DNA from: Candidatus Ichthyocystis hellenicum
GTDB lineage: Bacteria > Pseudomonadota > Gammaproteobacteria > Burkholderiales > 2013Ark19i
Direction: 5' to 3'
DNA: 64,000 bases
NCBI RefSeq assembly: GCF_001460935.1
Contig: NZ_LN906597.1
Span: 1,441,825-1,505,824 of the forward strand
Shown here: in pieces, positions 56,816 through 64,000 of the stretch
Position numbering within the stretch: position 1 is the stretch's first letter
How the letters are laid out: each line of letters begins with the position of its first letter
Made by a program: the position numbers and the translations under genes
The notes under the pieces: generated by a model
Told to the model about the DNA's origin: nothing
The model's database searches: none
What the model saw: only the letters and a program-made list of their open reading frames with translations

Positions 56816-57463
56816 TCATAAAGACATATTGTCGCTTTTACTGGTCTTATTCGAGTAACGGCCATCCAAGAGATCAGCCGTCTCCTGAGATACTATCTGA
56901 AAAACCTCTACAACTTTCTCAACTCCTGGTATCACACGAACACGAGAGGAAACTGCCTTGGCTTCCTCACGTGTAACAATACCCATGAGGTAGACTACAC
57001 TATTTTCGGTTACAACCCTGACAAGAGAGGAAGACGGATTCTTAATCTGAGAAATATCGGCCTTAATCCTTGCTGTAAGAGCAGAATCTTTAGCACGCTG
57101 CATAACCCCTACATCAGGACCAACCGTCAATTCAGAAACTAATTTGTTGACATTCTTAACGTGAGATACAACTCGTTCAACTCTCAATTTATTAGCATAC
57201 GACGGAACTTGCCCGGTCAAGAGAACTATACCATTGTAAACGGTAACCTCAACATGCCCCTTGGTAGTACGATTAGCGATAGACTTGGAGTTCAGCTGGG
57301 TTGATCTGTCCAACAGAATAACCTCAGCTTGACGACGATCAGAAACAACCAAAGCAGCTGCAATCCCGGTAACAGCAACCACCCCACAACCCTCCAAAAC
57401 AGGGAGAGCAAAAAGCAAAGACGACACCCCCAAAACCAACCAAAGGGAAAATTTCCTTTTCAT
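56816..57463 (-). CDS. Second DolP-like BON-domain lipoprotein
   Basis: About 215 residues from the ATG at 57463. A lipoprotein signal ends at VLEGC (Cys26). BON domains are HVEVTVYNGIVLLTGQVPSYANKLRVERVV and VRVVTENSVVYLMGIVTREEAKAVSSRVRVIPGVEKVVEVFQIV. It is a paralog of the 52958 protein, sharing LIQLNSKSIAN-type and FQIVSQ-TADLLD segments. The frame is open upstream to 57517 but there overlaps a hairpin. The pilin cluster lies between the two dolP copies, so duplication or insertion separated them. Confidence 0.85.
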   Translation of the reverse strand: MKRKFSLWLVLGVSSLLFALPVLEGCGVVAVTGIAAALVVSDRRQAEVILLDRSTQLNSKSIANRTTKGHVEVTVYNGIVLLTGQVPSYANKLRVERVVSHVKNVNKLVSELTVGPDVGVMQRAKDSALTARIKADISQIKNPSSSLVRVVTENSVVYLMGIVTREEAKAVSSRVRVIPGVEKVVEVFQIVSQETADLLDGRYSNKTSKSDNMSL

Positions 57464-57510
57464 GTAAACTCCGACAACACCCAGTAAAACATCAACATAC
57501 GCACAAAATC

Positions 57511-57546
57511 GGAGCAATACTCCGGGCTACAAGGAGAAATTGCTCC
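57511..57546 (-). terminator. Hairpin downstream of ihfB, probable terminator or attenuator
   Basis: The arms GGAGCAAT and ATTGCTCC (57511-57518 and 57539-57546) enclose a second CTCC/GGAG stem, giving a strong 12-bp interrupted hairpin 14 bp after the ihfB stop. On the minus strand it is followed by GATTTTG, a weak T-run, so termination may be partial before the dolP paralog. Confidence 0.5.
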
Positions 57547-57560
57547 GCCATCCAACACAA

Positions 57561-57887
57561 CTAAGACTGAGACGAGGAAGAACGATGAGAAGAATCGTCA
57601 ACTACGGCTCTCAGCTCCTTTCCTGGTTTAAAATGCGGAATACAGCGCGCCGGAATAGATACTGATTCACCATTCCTAGGATTGCGACCAATTCTAGGAG
57701 CACGATAATTCAAACCGAACGAACCAAATCCACGAATCTCAACACGACCACCATCAGCAAGCGACTCAGAAAGTGCATTCAATATAACGCGCACAATAGA
57801 ATCACACTCCTTGAGTGAGAGTCCACCCCCACAGCGCTCAGCCACACGCGCTATAATATCAGAACGATTTACCCCATATTTACTCAT
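57561..57887 (-). CDS. ihfB: Integration host factor subunit beta
   Basis: 108 residues starting [39 protein letters not shown]. The DNA-binding arm [45 protein letters not shown] is intact. A Ser-rich tail ([12 protein letters not shown]) exceeds the usual length slightly. The start overlaps the rpsA stop by 8 nt, matching the conserved rpsA-ihfB order. It is the partner of ihfA at 44489-44776. Confidence 0.95.
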   Translation of the reverse strand: MSKYGVNRSDIIARVAERCGGGLSLKECDSIVRVILNALSESLADGGRVEIRGFGSFGLNYRAPRIGRNPRNGESVSIPARCIPHFKPGKELRAVVDDSSHRSSSSQS

Positions 57888-59592
57888 GATCACCACTACC
57901 ATTTAGATTGCTATCTAGTTTCGCCTTTAACAAAGCACCCAAGTTTGTTGTACCAGAAGATACATTACTATCAACAGAAGGCTGACGATCCGAATCCGCC
58001 GACTGTTTAGCAGATTTCACGGTCAATTGAACAAAACGGTCCTTACGATCAATATTAAGTATGGTAAGACTAACTTTCTCCCCAACACTAAACAATGCAG
58101 TAAGGTCATCAACCGCAGCATCAGATGCACTCAGCCTACCTTCAACGTCATCCGCTAAAGTTACAACGACAAGCTGTTTATCTACACTTGCCACTATACC
58201 AGAAACAACCGAACCTTTATCGTTTATTGATGCATAAATACCCAAAGAACCATCATCAACCTGCTTAATTCCGAGAGAAATACGCTCCCTCTCAACATCA
58301 ATTGAAAGCACTAAAGCAGTAACCTCTTGCCCTTTTTTATAATTACGAACAGCAACTTCAGGAGGAAGAGTCCAAGACAAATCTGATAGATGAACCAGAC
58401 CATCGATTCCATAACTCAACCCAACAAAAACACCAAAGTCAGTTATAGATTTTATCTGTCCAGTTACACAGTCACCTTTGCTAAAGTTTTTTGCAAAATC
58501 CTCCCAAGGATTAGCACTGCACTGCTTCATACCCAACGATATTCTACGGCGTTGCTCATCGATCTCTAGGATCATAACTTCGATTTCATCACCTAGATGA
58601 ACAACTTTGCTAGGATGAATATTACGATTAGTCCAGTCCATTTCTGAGACGTGAACCAGACCCTCTATTCCAGGTTCTATCTCTACGAATGCACCATAAT
58701 CAGTAATATTAGCAACCTTACCTTTACGCTTAGTTCTAGGTGGATAGCGAGAGGCTAGACCTACCCAAGGATCTTTACCTAGCTGCTTTACACCCAAAGA
58801 AACACGGTTACGCTCTCGATCAAACTTGAGAACTTTAGCAGTAATTTCATCCCCAACTGAAAGAATTTCACTAGGATGTCTAACCCTACGCCAAGCAAGA
58901 TCCGTTATATGTAAGAGACCATCTATGCCACCAAGATCAACAAAAGCACCGTAGTCAGTTATGTTTTTAACTAATCCTTTTACTACCGAACCTTCGGTAA
59001 GGGACGATATGAGAGCTTCTCTTTCTTCTCCCATAACTTCCTCTAAAACAGCACGGCGCGAAAGTACGACATTATTTCTTTTTCTATCAAGTTTAATAAC
59101 TTTAAACTCAAATGTTTTGTTCTCGTAAGGAGTAGTATCTTTCGTAGGTCTTATATCCAACAATGAACCCGGCAAAAAAGCTCGGATTCCGTTGACCATA
59201 ACGGTCAAACCACCTTTAACTTTACCTGACACGCACCCAGTTACAACTGCGCCTTCCGCCATCGCTTTTTCTAGTTCATTCCAAGCGGATATACGCCTTG
59301 CCTTATCTCGTGATAGACGAGTTTCTCCGTAACCATCCTCAATGGCCTCAATGGCTACACTAACAAAATCACCCACTGAAACTTCAAGCTCACCCTGATC
59401 ATTGCGAAACTCATCAGCATTGATATATGACTCTGATTTTAAACCTGAGCTAACAACAACCAAATTGTTAGTGATTCGTATAACCTCGGCAGTAACAACC
59501 TCACCGACGCGCATCTCTTGCTTACTTAGGCTTTCTTCAAAAAGCTCCTCAAAGCTTTCTTCAACATCATCAACTTCATGATAATTAGACAT
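57880..59592 (-). CDS. rpsA: 30S ribosomal protein S1
   Basis: 570 residues, close to the usual proteobacterial length. Six S1/OB repeats are visible, for example [34 protein letters not shown] and [31 protein letters not shown]. The N-terminal FEELFEESL segment is that used for ribosome binding. S1 helps load structured or weak-SD mRNAs. AAGGA lies nine bases before the ATG. The C-terminal tail is Ser/Asp-rich. Confidence 0.97.
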   Translation of the reverse strand: MSNYHEVDDVEESFEELFEESLSKQEMRVGEVVTAEVIRITNNLVVVSSGLKSESYINADEFRNDQGELEVSVGDFVSVAIEAIEDGYGETRLSRDKARRISAWNELEKAMAEGAVVTGCVSGKVKGGLTVMVNGIRAFLPGSLLDIRPTKDTTPYENKTFEFKVIKLDRKRNNVVLSRRAVLEEVMGEEREALISSLTEGSVVKGLVKNITDYGAFVDLGGIDGLLHITDLAWRRVRHPSEILSVGDEITAKVLKFDRERNRVSLGVKQLGKDPWVGLASRYPPRTKRKGKVANITDYGAFVEIEPGIEGLVHVSEMDWTNRNIHPSKVVHLGDEIEVMILEIDEQRRRISLGMKQCSANPWEDFAKNFSKGDCVTGQIKSITDFGVFVGLSYGIDGLVHLSDLSWTLPPEVAVRNYKKGQEVTALVLSIDVERERISLGIKQVDDGSLGIYASINDKGSVVSGIVASVDKQLVVVTLADDVEGRLSASDAAVDDLTALFSVGEKVSLTILNIDRKDRFVQLTVKSAKQSADSDRQPSVDSNVSSGTTNLGALLKAKLDSNLNGSGDHE

Positions 59593-59654
59593 TAAACAAA
59601 ATCCTTAGCCAAAGCTAATTAGAAAGGGAAGAAAAAAATTTCCCTGCAAAAAAG

Positions 59655-60326
59655 TTATAAAATACGCTGAGATACATACCGCAAAACCTCATCCACCACC
59701 CTATTAACCGACATATTCGTAGAATCGATAACAATAGCATCCTCAGCAACCCTTAAAGAGGAGACCTTTCGTGTCGAATCGTAAGAATCACGAAGCAAAA
59801 TCTCCTCCAAAACCTCGCTCATTTTTACACAGCCCCCCCTCTCTTTCAACTGAAGAAATCTTCTTTTTGCCCTAACTTCAGGTATTGCCGTTAAAAAAAT
59901 CTTCAACCTTGCATCAGGAAAGACTACAGTCCCCATATCCCTGCCTTCAGCTACCAATCCTGGATTCTGTCTGCAATCTTGCTGCAATTTAAGAAGTATG
60001 TCCCTTATTAATCCTATTTTAGCTACACGAGACGCCGCTAGCGAAACCTCAGGATCATACAAGCCAGAAAATAAACACCCATTGACAAGGGGATAACCAT
60101 TGTTATCCCAGGAGATTTTTTGATCGGAAATAAACCCATGAATAAGCTTATCTTCCCATTTCAATTTATTTTTTAGAACAATTGCTCCTACTACTCGGTA
60201 CAACAGCCCACTTTCAAGATAGTTAAATCCGAGACTTCTAGAGACTAGAACAGAAACCGCACCTTTACCAGACGCAGACGGTCCATCAATAGCAACAACA
60301 GGAGGAATACCACTATAGTCATTCAT
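59655..60326 (-). CDS. cmk: Cytidylate kinase
   Basis: 223 residues. It phosphorylates CMP/dCMP with ATP. The P-loop GPSASGKGAVS is at residues 14-24, LESGLLYRVVG follows, and the NMP-binding segment contains GRDMGTVVFPDARLKIFLTA. The lid region RAKRRFLQL and VIDSTNMSVNRVVDEVL at the C-terminus complete the fold. Normal length. Located upstream of rpsA as in E. coli, 62 bp apart. Confidence 0.96.
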   Translation of the reverse strand: MNDYSGIPPVVAIDGPSASGKGAVSVLVSRSLGFNYLESGLLYRVVGAIVLKNKLKWEDKLIHGFISDQKISWDNNGYPLVNGCLFSGLYDPEVSLAASRVAKIGLIRDILLKLQQDCRQNPGLVAEGRDMGTVVFPDARLKIFLTAIPEVRAKRRFLQLKERGGCVKMSEVLEEILLRDSYDSTRKVSSLRVAEDAIVIDSTNMSVNRVVDEVLRYVSQRIL

Positions 60327-60330
60327 TACA

Positions 60331-61473
60331 CTAATAATTCTGGTATATAATCTTCACAATTCTCAAGGCAACAGGAGAAAAATCCTCCTTACCAGTTGAA
60401 TAATTAGCAATCAACAACCTCGTTCCTTTATATTTAGAATCTGATACCAACTTCACCACATATGTATGTGGGCTCACATCGACTTGACGCGAGGTGGTAG
60501 ATCCAGCCCCAAGAAAACGAGAAATCTTTGAAAATACACTCCCCACCTCTGGAACTAACGAGGGATCGAGATACTTGATCAAAAAACTAGCACCTTTAAA
60601 ATCTTCTCGATACAACTCAATACCGCTACTAACTATAGCTTTCCTTGTCATCTCCCACGATTTACGCACCGGGTGATTTATAATCATTGTAAATGGTCGC
60701 ATTAATTCCGGAAAAGAAGCGTTTATTTTTGTTGTAGAGCTACGAGAAAGCAACATAAGGAGATTAATTCCTGAAGAATTAGCTCCCCAGAAAGAAAGAT
60801 AACGCGGAACAACGTAGCTGAGTGGGTACCTACCACAGCCAACACAAGAGTGCCACAAAGGCAATGCTTTAAACCCTCTGCTAAACCTTGAACCTAGGAC
60901 AATTGATATAGTAGACGATTCCTCTTGATGAGAAAACGACACGGAAGTACCTGCCTCAGGCAAAGCAGAATGAAAAGTAATACGATACCTATCACGAGAA
61001 CACCAACGGTAACCATCAAATGATCTGTAAAGATATTCATTGTAATAGCATGAAGTATTCCACCCAGTTTCAATAACCGCACGACCGTGACCAAATGAAT
61101 AATCAAAACCATTGTCTGACATAAAATGAGACGTCTTATCCGCTACTTGACCCATTCCCTGAGGAACAAAAACCGTCAAACCTGAAACATCCTCAGACAA
61201 CCTAATTCCAGAAGTTACTATAAGACTTACAGATGAGTCTCTCAGTTTTTCTTCTGATGGTACTTTGTCAATGGCCAAGCCCTTATTCTGTACAACTTCA
61301 TCTAAATTATAGGTAGAGTTATAATTTGGCTGAGTCAACGTAGGAGGAACCACCAACCTTGACGTTTCGTTTTTATATGGAGCCGTAGAGTAACGCAAGG
61401 AAGAAAACAAGGAGCCACATCCAGTTAGAAAAACCAACAAGGGCAAGAAAAAAACTCTTTTTAATGGATACAT
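60331..61473 (-). CDS. bamC: Outer membrane assembly lipoprotein BamC
   Basis: 380 residues. The lipoprotein signal MYPLKRVFFLPLLVFLTGC is cleaved at Cys19. The stretch LVVPPTLTQPNYNSTYNL near residues 40-60 is the family signature of the unstructured N-terminal part that contacts BamD. Two helix-grip domains follow (FMIINHPVRKSWEMTRKAIVSSGIELYREDF in the second). Its place right after dapA repeats the dapA-bamC pair of E. coli. The frame can be extended to 61518, but the ATG at 61473 starts the signal peptide. It ends 4 bp before cmk. Confidence 0.85.
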   Translation of the reverse strand: MYPLKRVFFLPLLVFLTGCGSLFSSLRYSTAPYKNETSRLVVPPTLTQPNYNSTYNLDEVVQNKGLAIDKVPSEEKLRDSSVSLIVTSGIRLSEDVSGLTVFVPQGMGQVADKTSHFMSDNGFDYSFGHGRAVIETGWNTSCYYNEYLYRSFDGYRWCSRDRYRITFHSALPEAGTSVSFSHQEESSTISIVLGSRFSRGFKALPLWHSCVGCGRYPLSYVVPRYLSFWGANSSGINLLMLLSRSSTTKINASFPELMRPFTMIINHPVRKSWEMTRKAIVSSGIELYREDFKGASFLIKYLDPSLVPEVGSVFSKISRFLGAGSTTSRQVDVSPHTYVVKLVSDSKYKGTRLLIANYSTGKEDFSPVALRIVKIIYQNY

Positions 61474-61522
61474 AAAACTTCCAGTTGACAGTAAGAGCGA
61501 TAGCGACAAAATTTGCAAAACA

Positions 61523-62413
61523 CTAAAAAGATTGTCGTTTGAAAATACCCGCCTGCTTCATAGCTGACCTAAGGTTATCATGATGTTCAGTTCTGAGCCA
61601 AGTTAGCGGAAGTCTAATACCCGGCTCAATAAGCCCCATTTCGCTCAAAACCCACTTGACGGGAATTGGACTTGATTCGGAAAACAAAAAACGATGTAGT
61701 CCCCACATAAGACTATTGATTTCCCTAGCCTCATTGAGTTGACCAGAAAAAGCATATCTACACATGTCGTGCATAAGACGGGGAACAACATTGCCTGTGA
61801 CAGAGACACACCCATAAGCACCCATTAGCAAGCTTGGAAGGGAGACTGCATCATCGCCGGCATAAAATAAAAAATTTTCGGGCAAATGCTGCATCCAATC
61901 AATTGCCCTCTCCACATTGCTAGTTCCCTCCTTCATCCCTACTATATTAGGCAATTCTGAGAGTTTTATTAGTGTCTGCAAGGAAATATCTGTACCCACC
62001 CTTCCAGGAACATTATAAATAAAAATAGGCACCGAAACTGCATCTGCAAGCGAGGCAAAGTGCTCAAAAATACCTTGAGGAGTAGGCTTAACGTAGTAAG
62101 GAACAACGCACAAACAAGCATTAATTCCCCATCTTTCCATATCCTTTATCTTGATAATACTTTCCCTTGTAGAACTAGTTCCTACCCCACCCCATATAGG
62201 GATCTTTCCGTCGACACGACCAACAACTCGCGTAACTATCTCTTTTTTTTCATCATAAGTAAGAAGAGCTGGTTCCCCGGTACTACCCATGAGCAAAAGC
62301 CCATCACTCTCTTCTGCAAGATGGTAATCGACTAGACGATCCAGGCTATTGAAATCAATTTGCCCGCCGTGCTTCATAGGGGTAACTAACGCGGACACAC
62401 AACCCTTAATCAT
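61523..62413 (-). CDS. dapA: 4-hydroxy-tetrahydrodipicolinate synthase
   Basis: 296 residues. It condenses pyruvate and aspartate semialdehyde in lysine/diaminopimelate synthesis, so the cell probably makes its own DAP for peptidoglycan. Lys161 (GMKEGTSN) forms the Schiff base; Tyr133 (YNVPGRVG) and Tyr107 (PYYVKP) are in place. The GTTGES loop reads GSTGEP here, so the relay Thr44 is Ser, a conservative change. Residue numbers coincide with the E. coli enzyme. Confidence 0.96.
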   Translation of the reverse strand: MIKGCVSALVTPMKHGGQIDFNSLDRLVDYHLAEESDGLLLMGSTGEPALLTYDEKKEIVTRVVGRVDGKIPIWGGVGTSSTRESIIKIKDMERWGINACLCVVPYYVKPTPQGIFEHFASLADAVSVPIFIYNVPGRVGTDISLQTLIKLSELPNIVGMKEGTSNVERAIDWMQHLPENFLFYAGDDAVSLPSLLMGAYGCVSVTGNVVPRLMHDMCRYAFSGQLNEAREINSLMWGLHRFLFSESSPIPVKWVLSEMGLIEPGIRLPLTWLRTEHHDNLRSAMKQAGIFKRQSF

Positions 62414-62502
62414 TCAGCAAATCCTTCCGGGAATAAATCAGATTAGGAAGCAGGTAATTATAAACTAAAGAGTTTATGGTGTGAGAAATAAAAATTATTT
62501 CA

Positions 62503-63549
62503 TTATTTTTTACTATAAATTTTAGTTTTTTCATGTTTAGGGTGATTACTGGTAGATGGTTTATGTTTAATCTTAACAGAAAATTCTTTAAATCTTTTTT
62601 TACCATGCCGCCCATTAACATTAGTGTTAGTTGTTTTCAGTAACTTTTTTGATGAAGAACTCTTATGTGACAAATAACTATGATCATCTTTTTTAAGAAT
62701 AGTCTGTGACTCTTTATCTTTTCGTGACTTAGTATCATTATGTACCCCTCTTAAAGCCAAACGAAGAGGCAAAATATGCCCATGGAAGCGCACACTAAAA
62801 TCAAAAGAGCAGTCAACAACATCTTTTTTAATACACAACGGTGTCCCTATAGGTTGTCCCACTTGTACTAAATCCCCATTTTTGACAAGAGTACTACCCA
62901 AGTGGCTATAGACAGACGCATAATCGTATCCGTGACGAATAACTATCAAATTACCGTATTTTTTCAACGAAGAGGACGACACAACAACCTGTCCAGCTGC
63001 AGAAGCTAAAACTTTATCCTTGCTATCGGTATCAACAACAACACCACCGTACGCACACTTTCTCAATGAAAGGGGCTTGTATAAAGTTGGACAAACTAAG
63101 GCCATAGCCTTTCTGGAGTAACGGTTAGGGCTAATCCAAACACTACAATAATTGTTACGGAGTATTATCGGAGAAGTAGAACTCGATTCTGAAGCCTCAT
63201 CGGTAATCGCTGCTGTCACAGGACTAATAGCCAAACCAGGGGACTGCCTGACTCTGCACGCATCGGGCAAATGAATAACCTCCCCATTGTGTATGACGGT
63301 ATACAATGAGTAATTGGGATTTGCATAAATCATTTCTGCATCTGGACAGTTAAGATGTTTACTGAAAGTTTTTAGGTCACTAATATCACTAAATGTAACA
63401 TAGCAATTTTGGCAGTAGTAAACAGTGGAGACAAACTTTTGTCGTTGGGGAATGATAGCAGTCGATCCGGATTGATACATGGTCGTCATAGCACACCCTG
63501 AAAGCAGCAATGAAAAGGCGGCAATTACAATCATCTGTGAGCGGAACAT
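62503..63549 (-). CDS. nlpD: NlpD/EnvC-type lipoprotein with LytM (M23-like) domain
   Basis: 348 residues. The lipoprotein signal ends at LLLSGC (Cys19). The middle part is polar. The LytM fold is GVVVDTDSKDKVLASAAGQVVVSSSSLKKYGNLIVIRHGYDYASVYSHLGSTLVKNGDLVQVGQPIG near residues 190-255. The zinc ligands of active M23 peptidases are not recognisable, as in NlpD/EnvC, which activate amidases instead of cutting peptidoglycan. Unlike typical NlpD it has no clear LysM and carries a basic Ser/Lys/His-rich C-terminal tail of about 75 residues (FKEFSVKIKHKPSTSNHPKH). It follows surE, as nlpD does in many proteobacteria. Confidence 0.8.
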   Translation of the reverse strand: MFRSQMIVIAAFSLLLSGCAMTTMYQSGSTAIIPQRQKFVSTVYYCQNCYVTFSDISDLKTFSKHLNCPDAEMIYANPNYSLYTVIHNGEVIHLPDACRVRQSPGLAISPVTAAITDEASESSSTSPIILRNNYCSVWISPNRYSRKAMALVCPTLYKPLSLRKCAYGGVVVDTDSKDKVLASAAGQVVVSSSSLKKYGNLIVIRHGYDYASVYSHLGSTLVKNGDLVQVGQPIGTPLCIKKDVVDCSFDFSVRFHGHILPLRLALRGVHNDTKSRKDKESQTILKKDDHSYLSHKSSSSKKLLKTTNTNVNGRHGKKRFKEFSVKIKHKPSTSNHPKHEKTKIYSKK

Positions 63550-63580
63550 GGTTAACTTTTCATTTTCAAAACAAAATAAA

Positions 63581-64000
63581 CTACAGCTTTATCATCCAAC
63601 TAGGATCATAGAATGATCTGGGATCATTATAAAAAAATTTCAATGGGGTAACTGACGCATAGTTGTTACCTATTGCCCAAAAATCATGTTCATTAGAAAC
63701 GTTAATTGGCCCACTTAAACCACCTAAAGAGCAAGAATAGATACCATCAGCTACCTCTGAACAAGATACAGGATGAGAAATACCACGTTGTCCCAAATTA
63801 GTATAAGCAAACCCCTTCCAACTAGGTACCGGTACGGATGGTATATTAATACTCATAGCAAATGGAGAAGATTTTGAAAAAGTATTAAAATAATTTTTTA
63901 AAAAAGTGGTAACTACGTGATCTGCAGTAGCAAAATTAGCTGTAGTCTGGCTGCAAAATGAGAAGGCTATCCCCGTTATACCATGCCAAAATGCCTGCAT
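63581..64000 (-). CDS. surE: SurE 5'/3'-nucleotidase, C-terminal part (cut by window end)
   Basis: At least 139 residues; the gene runs off the right edge and the true start is outside. The pattern AFWHGITGIAFSF matches the GFPALAVS helix-strand of SurE, MSINIPSVPVPSWKGFAYTNLGQRG matches its NINVPDLP...KG segment, and DFWAIGNNYASVTPL matches the family's DFAAVDEGYVSITPL. The metal-binding N-terminus is not in view. SurE removes phosphate from nucleotides and short polyphosphate. Located upstream of nlpD. Confidence 0.8.
   Translation of the reverse strand: MQAFWHGITGIAFSFCSQTTANFATADHVVTTFLKNYFNTFSKSSPFAMSINIPSVPVPSWKGFAYTNLGQRGISHPVSCSEVADGIYSCSLGGLSGPINVSNEHDFWAIGNNYASVTPLKFFYNDPRSFYDPSWMIKL

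Noticed and set aside
59620-59640. GGGAA/TTCCC hairpin between cmk and rpsA as a terminator
   Set aside because: The stem is only 5-6 bp around a long T-rich loop, and the gene order suggests read-through into rpsA.

Overview
This 64 kb window looks like the chromosome of an AT-rich, host-associated (probably intracellular) betaproteobacterium. The right third has a typical beta/gammaproteobacterial housekeeping order: surE, nlpD, dapA, bamC, cmk, rpsA, ihfB on one side and tRNA-Val, thrS, infC, rpmI, rplT, pheS, pheT, ihfA, tRNA-Pro on the other. The left two thirds hold huge paralogous gene arrays and effector-like proteins. My best guess from memory is a relative of the fish-gill symbiont/pathogen lineage Candidatus Ichthyocystis. 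That is an inference from the combination of core gene order and expanded families; no sequence search was possible.

Region 1 (about 1-25.3 kb) is an accessory array. It opens with a protein carrying about 30 degenerate Asp/Gly pentapeptides (60-1211). It then holds fifteen intact paralogs of one unrecognised protein family plus at least three decayed copies. The family splits into subfamily A (eight genes between 2036 and 15861, ending in a CDGNRCLC-like Cys motif), two A-prime members (3860-5155 and 15984-17231) that share a different C-terminal tail, and subfamily B (five tandem genes, 18136-25329, ending in a CPYYARPYYAN motif). All share a LQYMCDYFKYY-like core motif. Many A genes also share upstream DNA: an AAATTCCTTGTAAC-type box, palindromic in two copies, about 80-110 bp before the start, and a CTATAGGATT box containing the ribosome binding site.

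Region 2 (about 25.3-43.3 kb) is a second accessory zone. It contains long AT-rich gaps, a Cys-rich tail-anchored protein, a ZIP metal transporter that resembles eukaryotic ZIP1-type proteins more than bacterial ZupT, an MFS metabolite transporter overlapping a tyrosine recombinase gene by 4 nt, and a second complete tyrosine recombinase. It also contains five large or medium proteins with disordered Ser/Thr-rich N-termini. Three of these (35004, 37449, 41511) share a C-terminal GxxEF-I-I motif and helical region, and two carry repeated tyrosine motifs that could be phosphorylated in a host. They look like effectors, but no function is proven.

Region 3 (about 43.4-64 kb) is the conserved core. 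rluD is on the plus strand and everything else is on the minus strand, with many 4-nt ATGA/GTGA overlaps (pheS/pheT/ihfA, diaA/dolP, tsaB/UDG). It encodes translation (thrS, infC, L35, L20, PheRS, S1), nucleoid proteins (both IHF subunits), envelope biogenesis (BamC, two DolP-like lipoproteins, NlpD), DAP synthesis (DapA), tRNA modification (TsaB), replication control (DiaA-like) and repair (family 4 UDG). Inserted in this core, between two dolP copies, is a cluster of three type IV pilin-like genes and one pilin pseudogene. The window ends inside surE.
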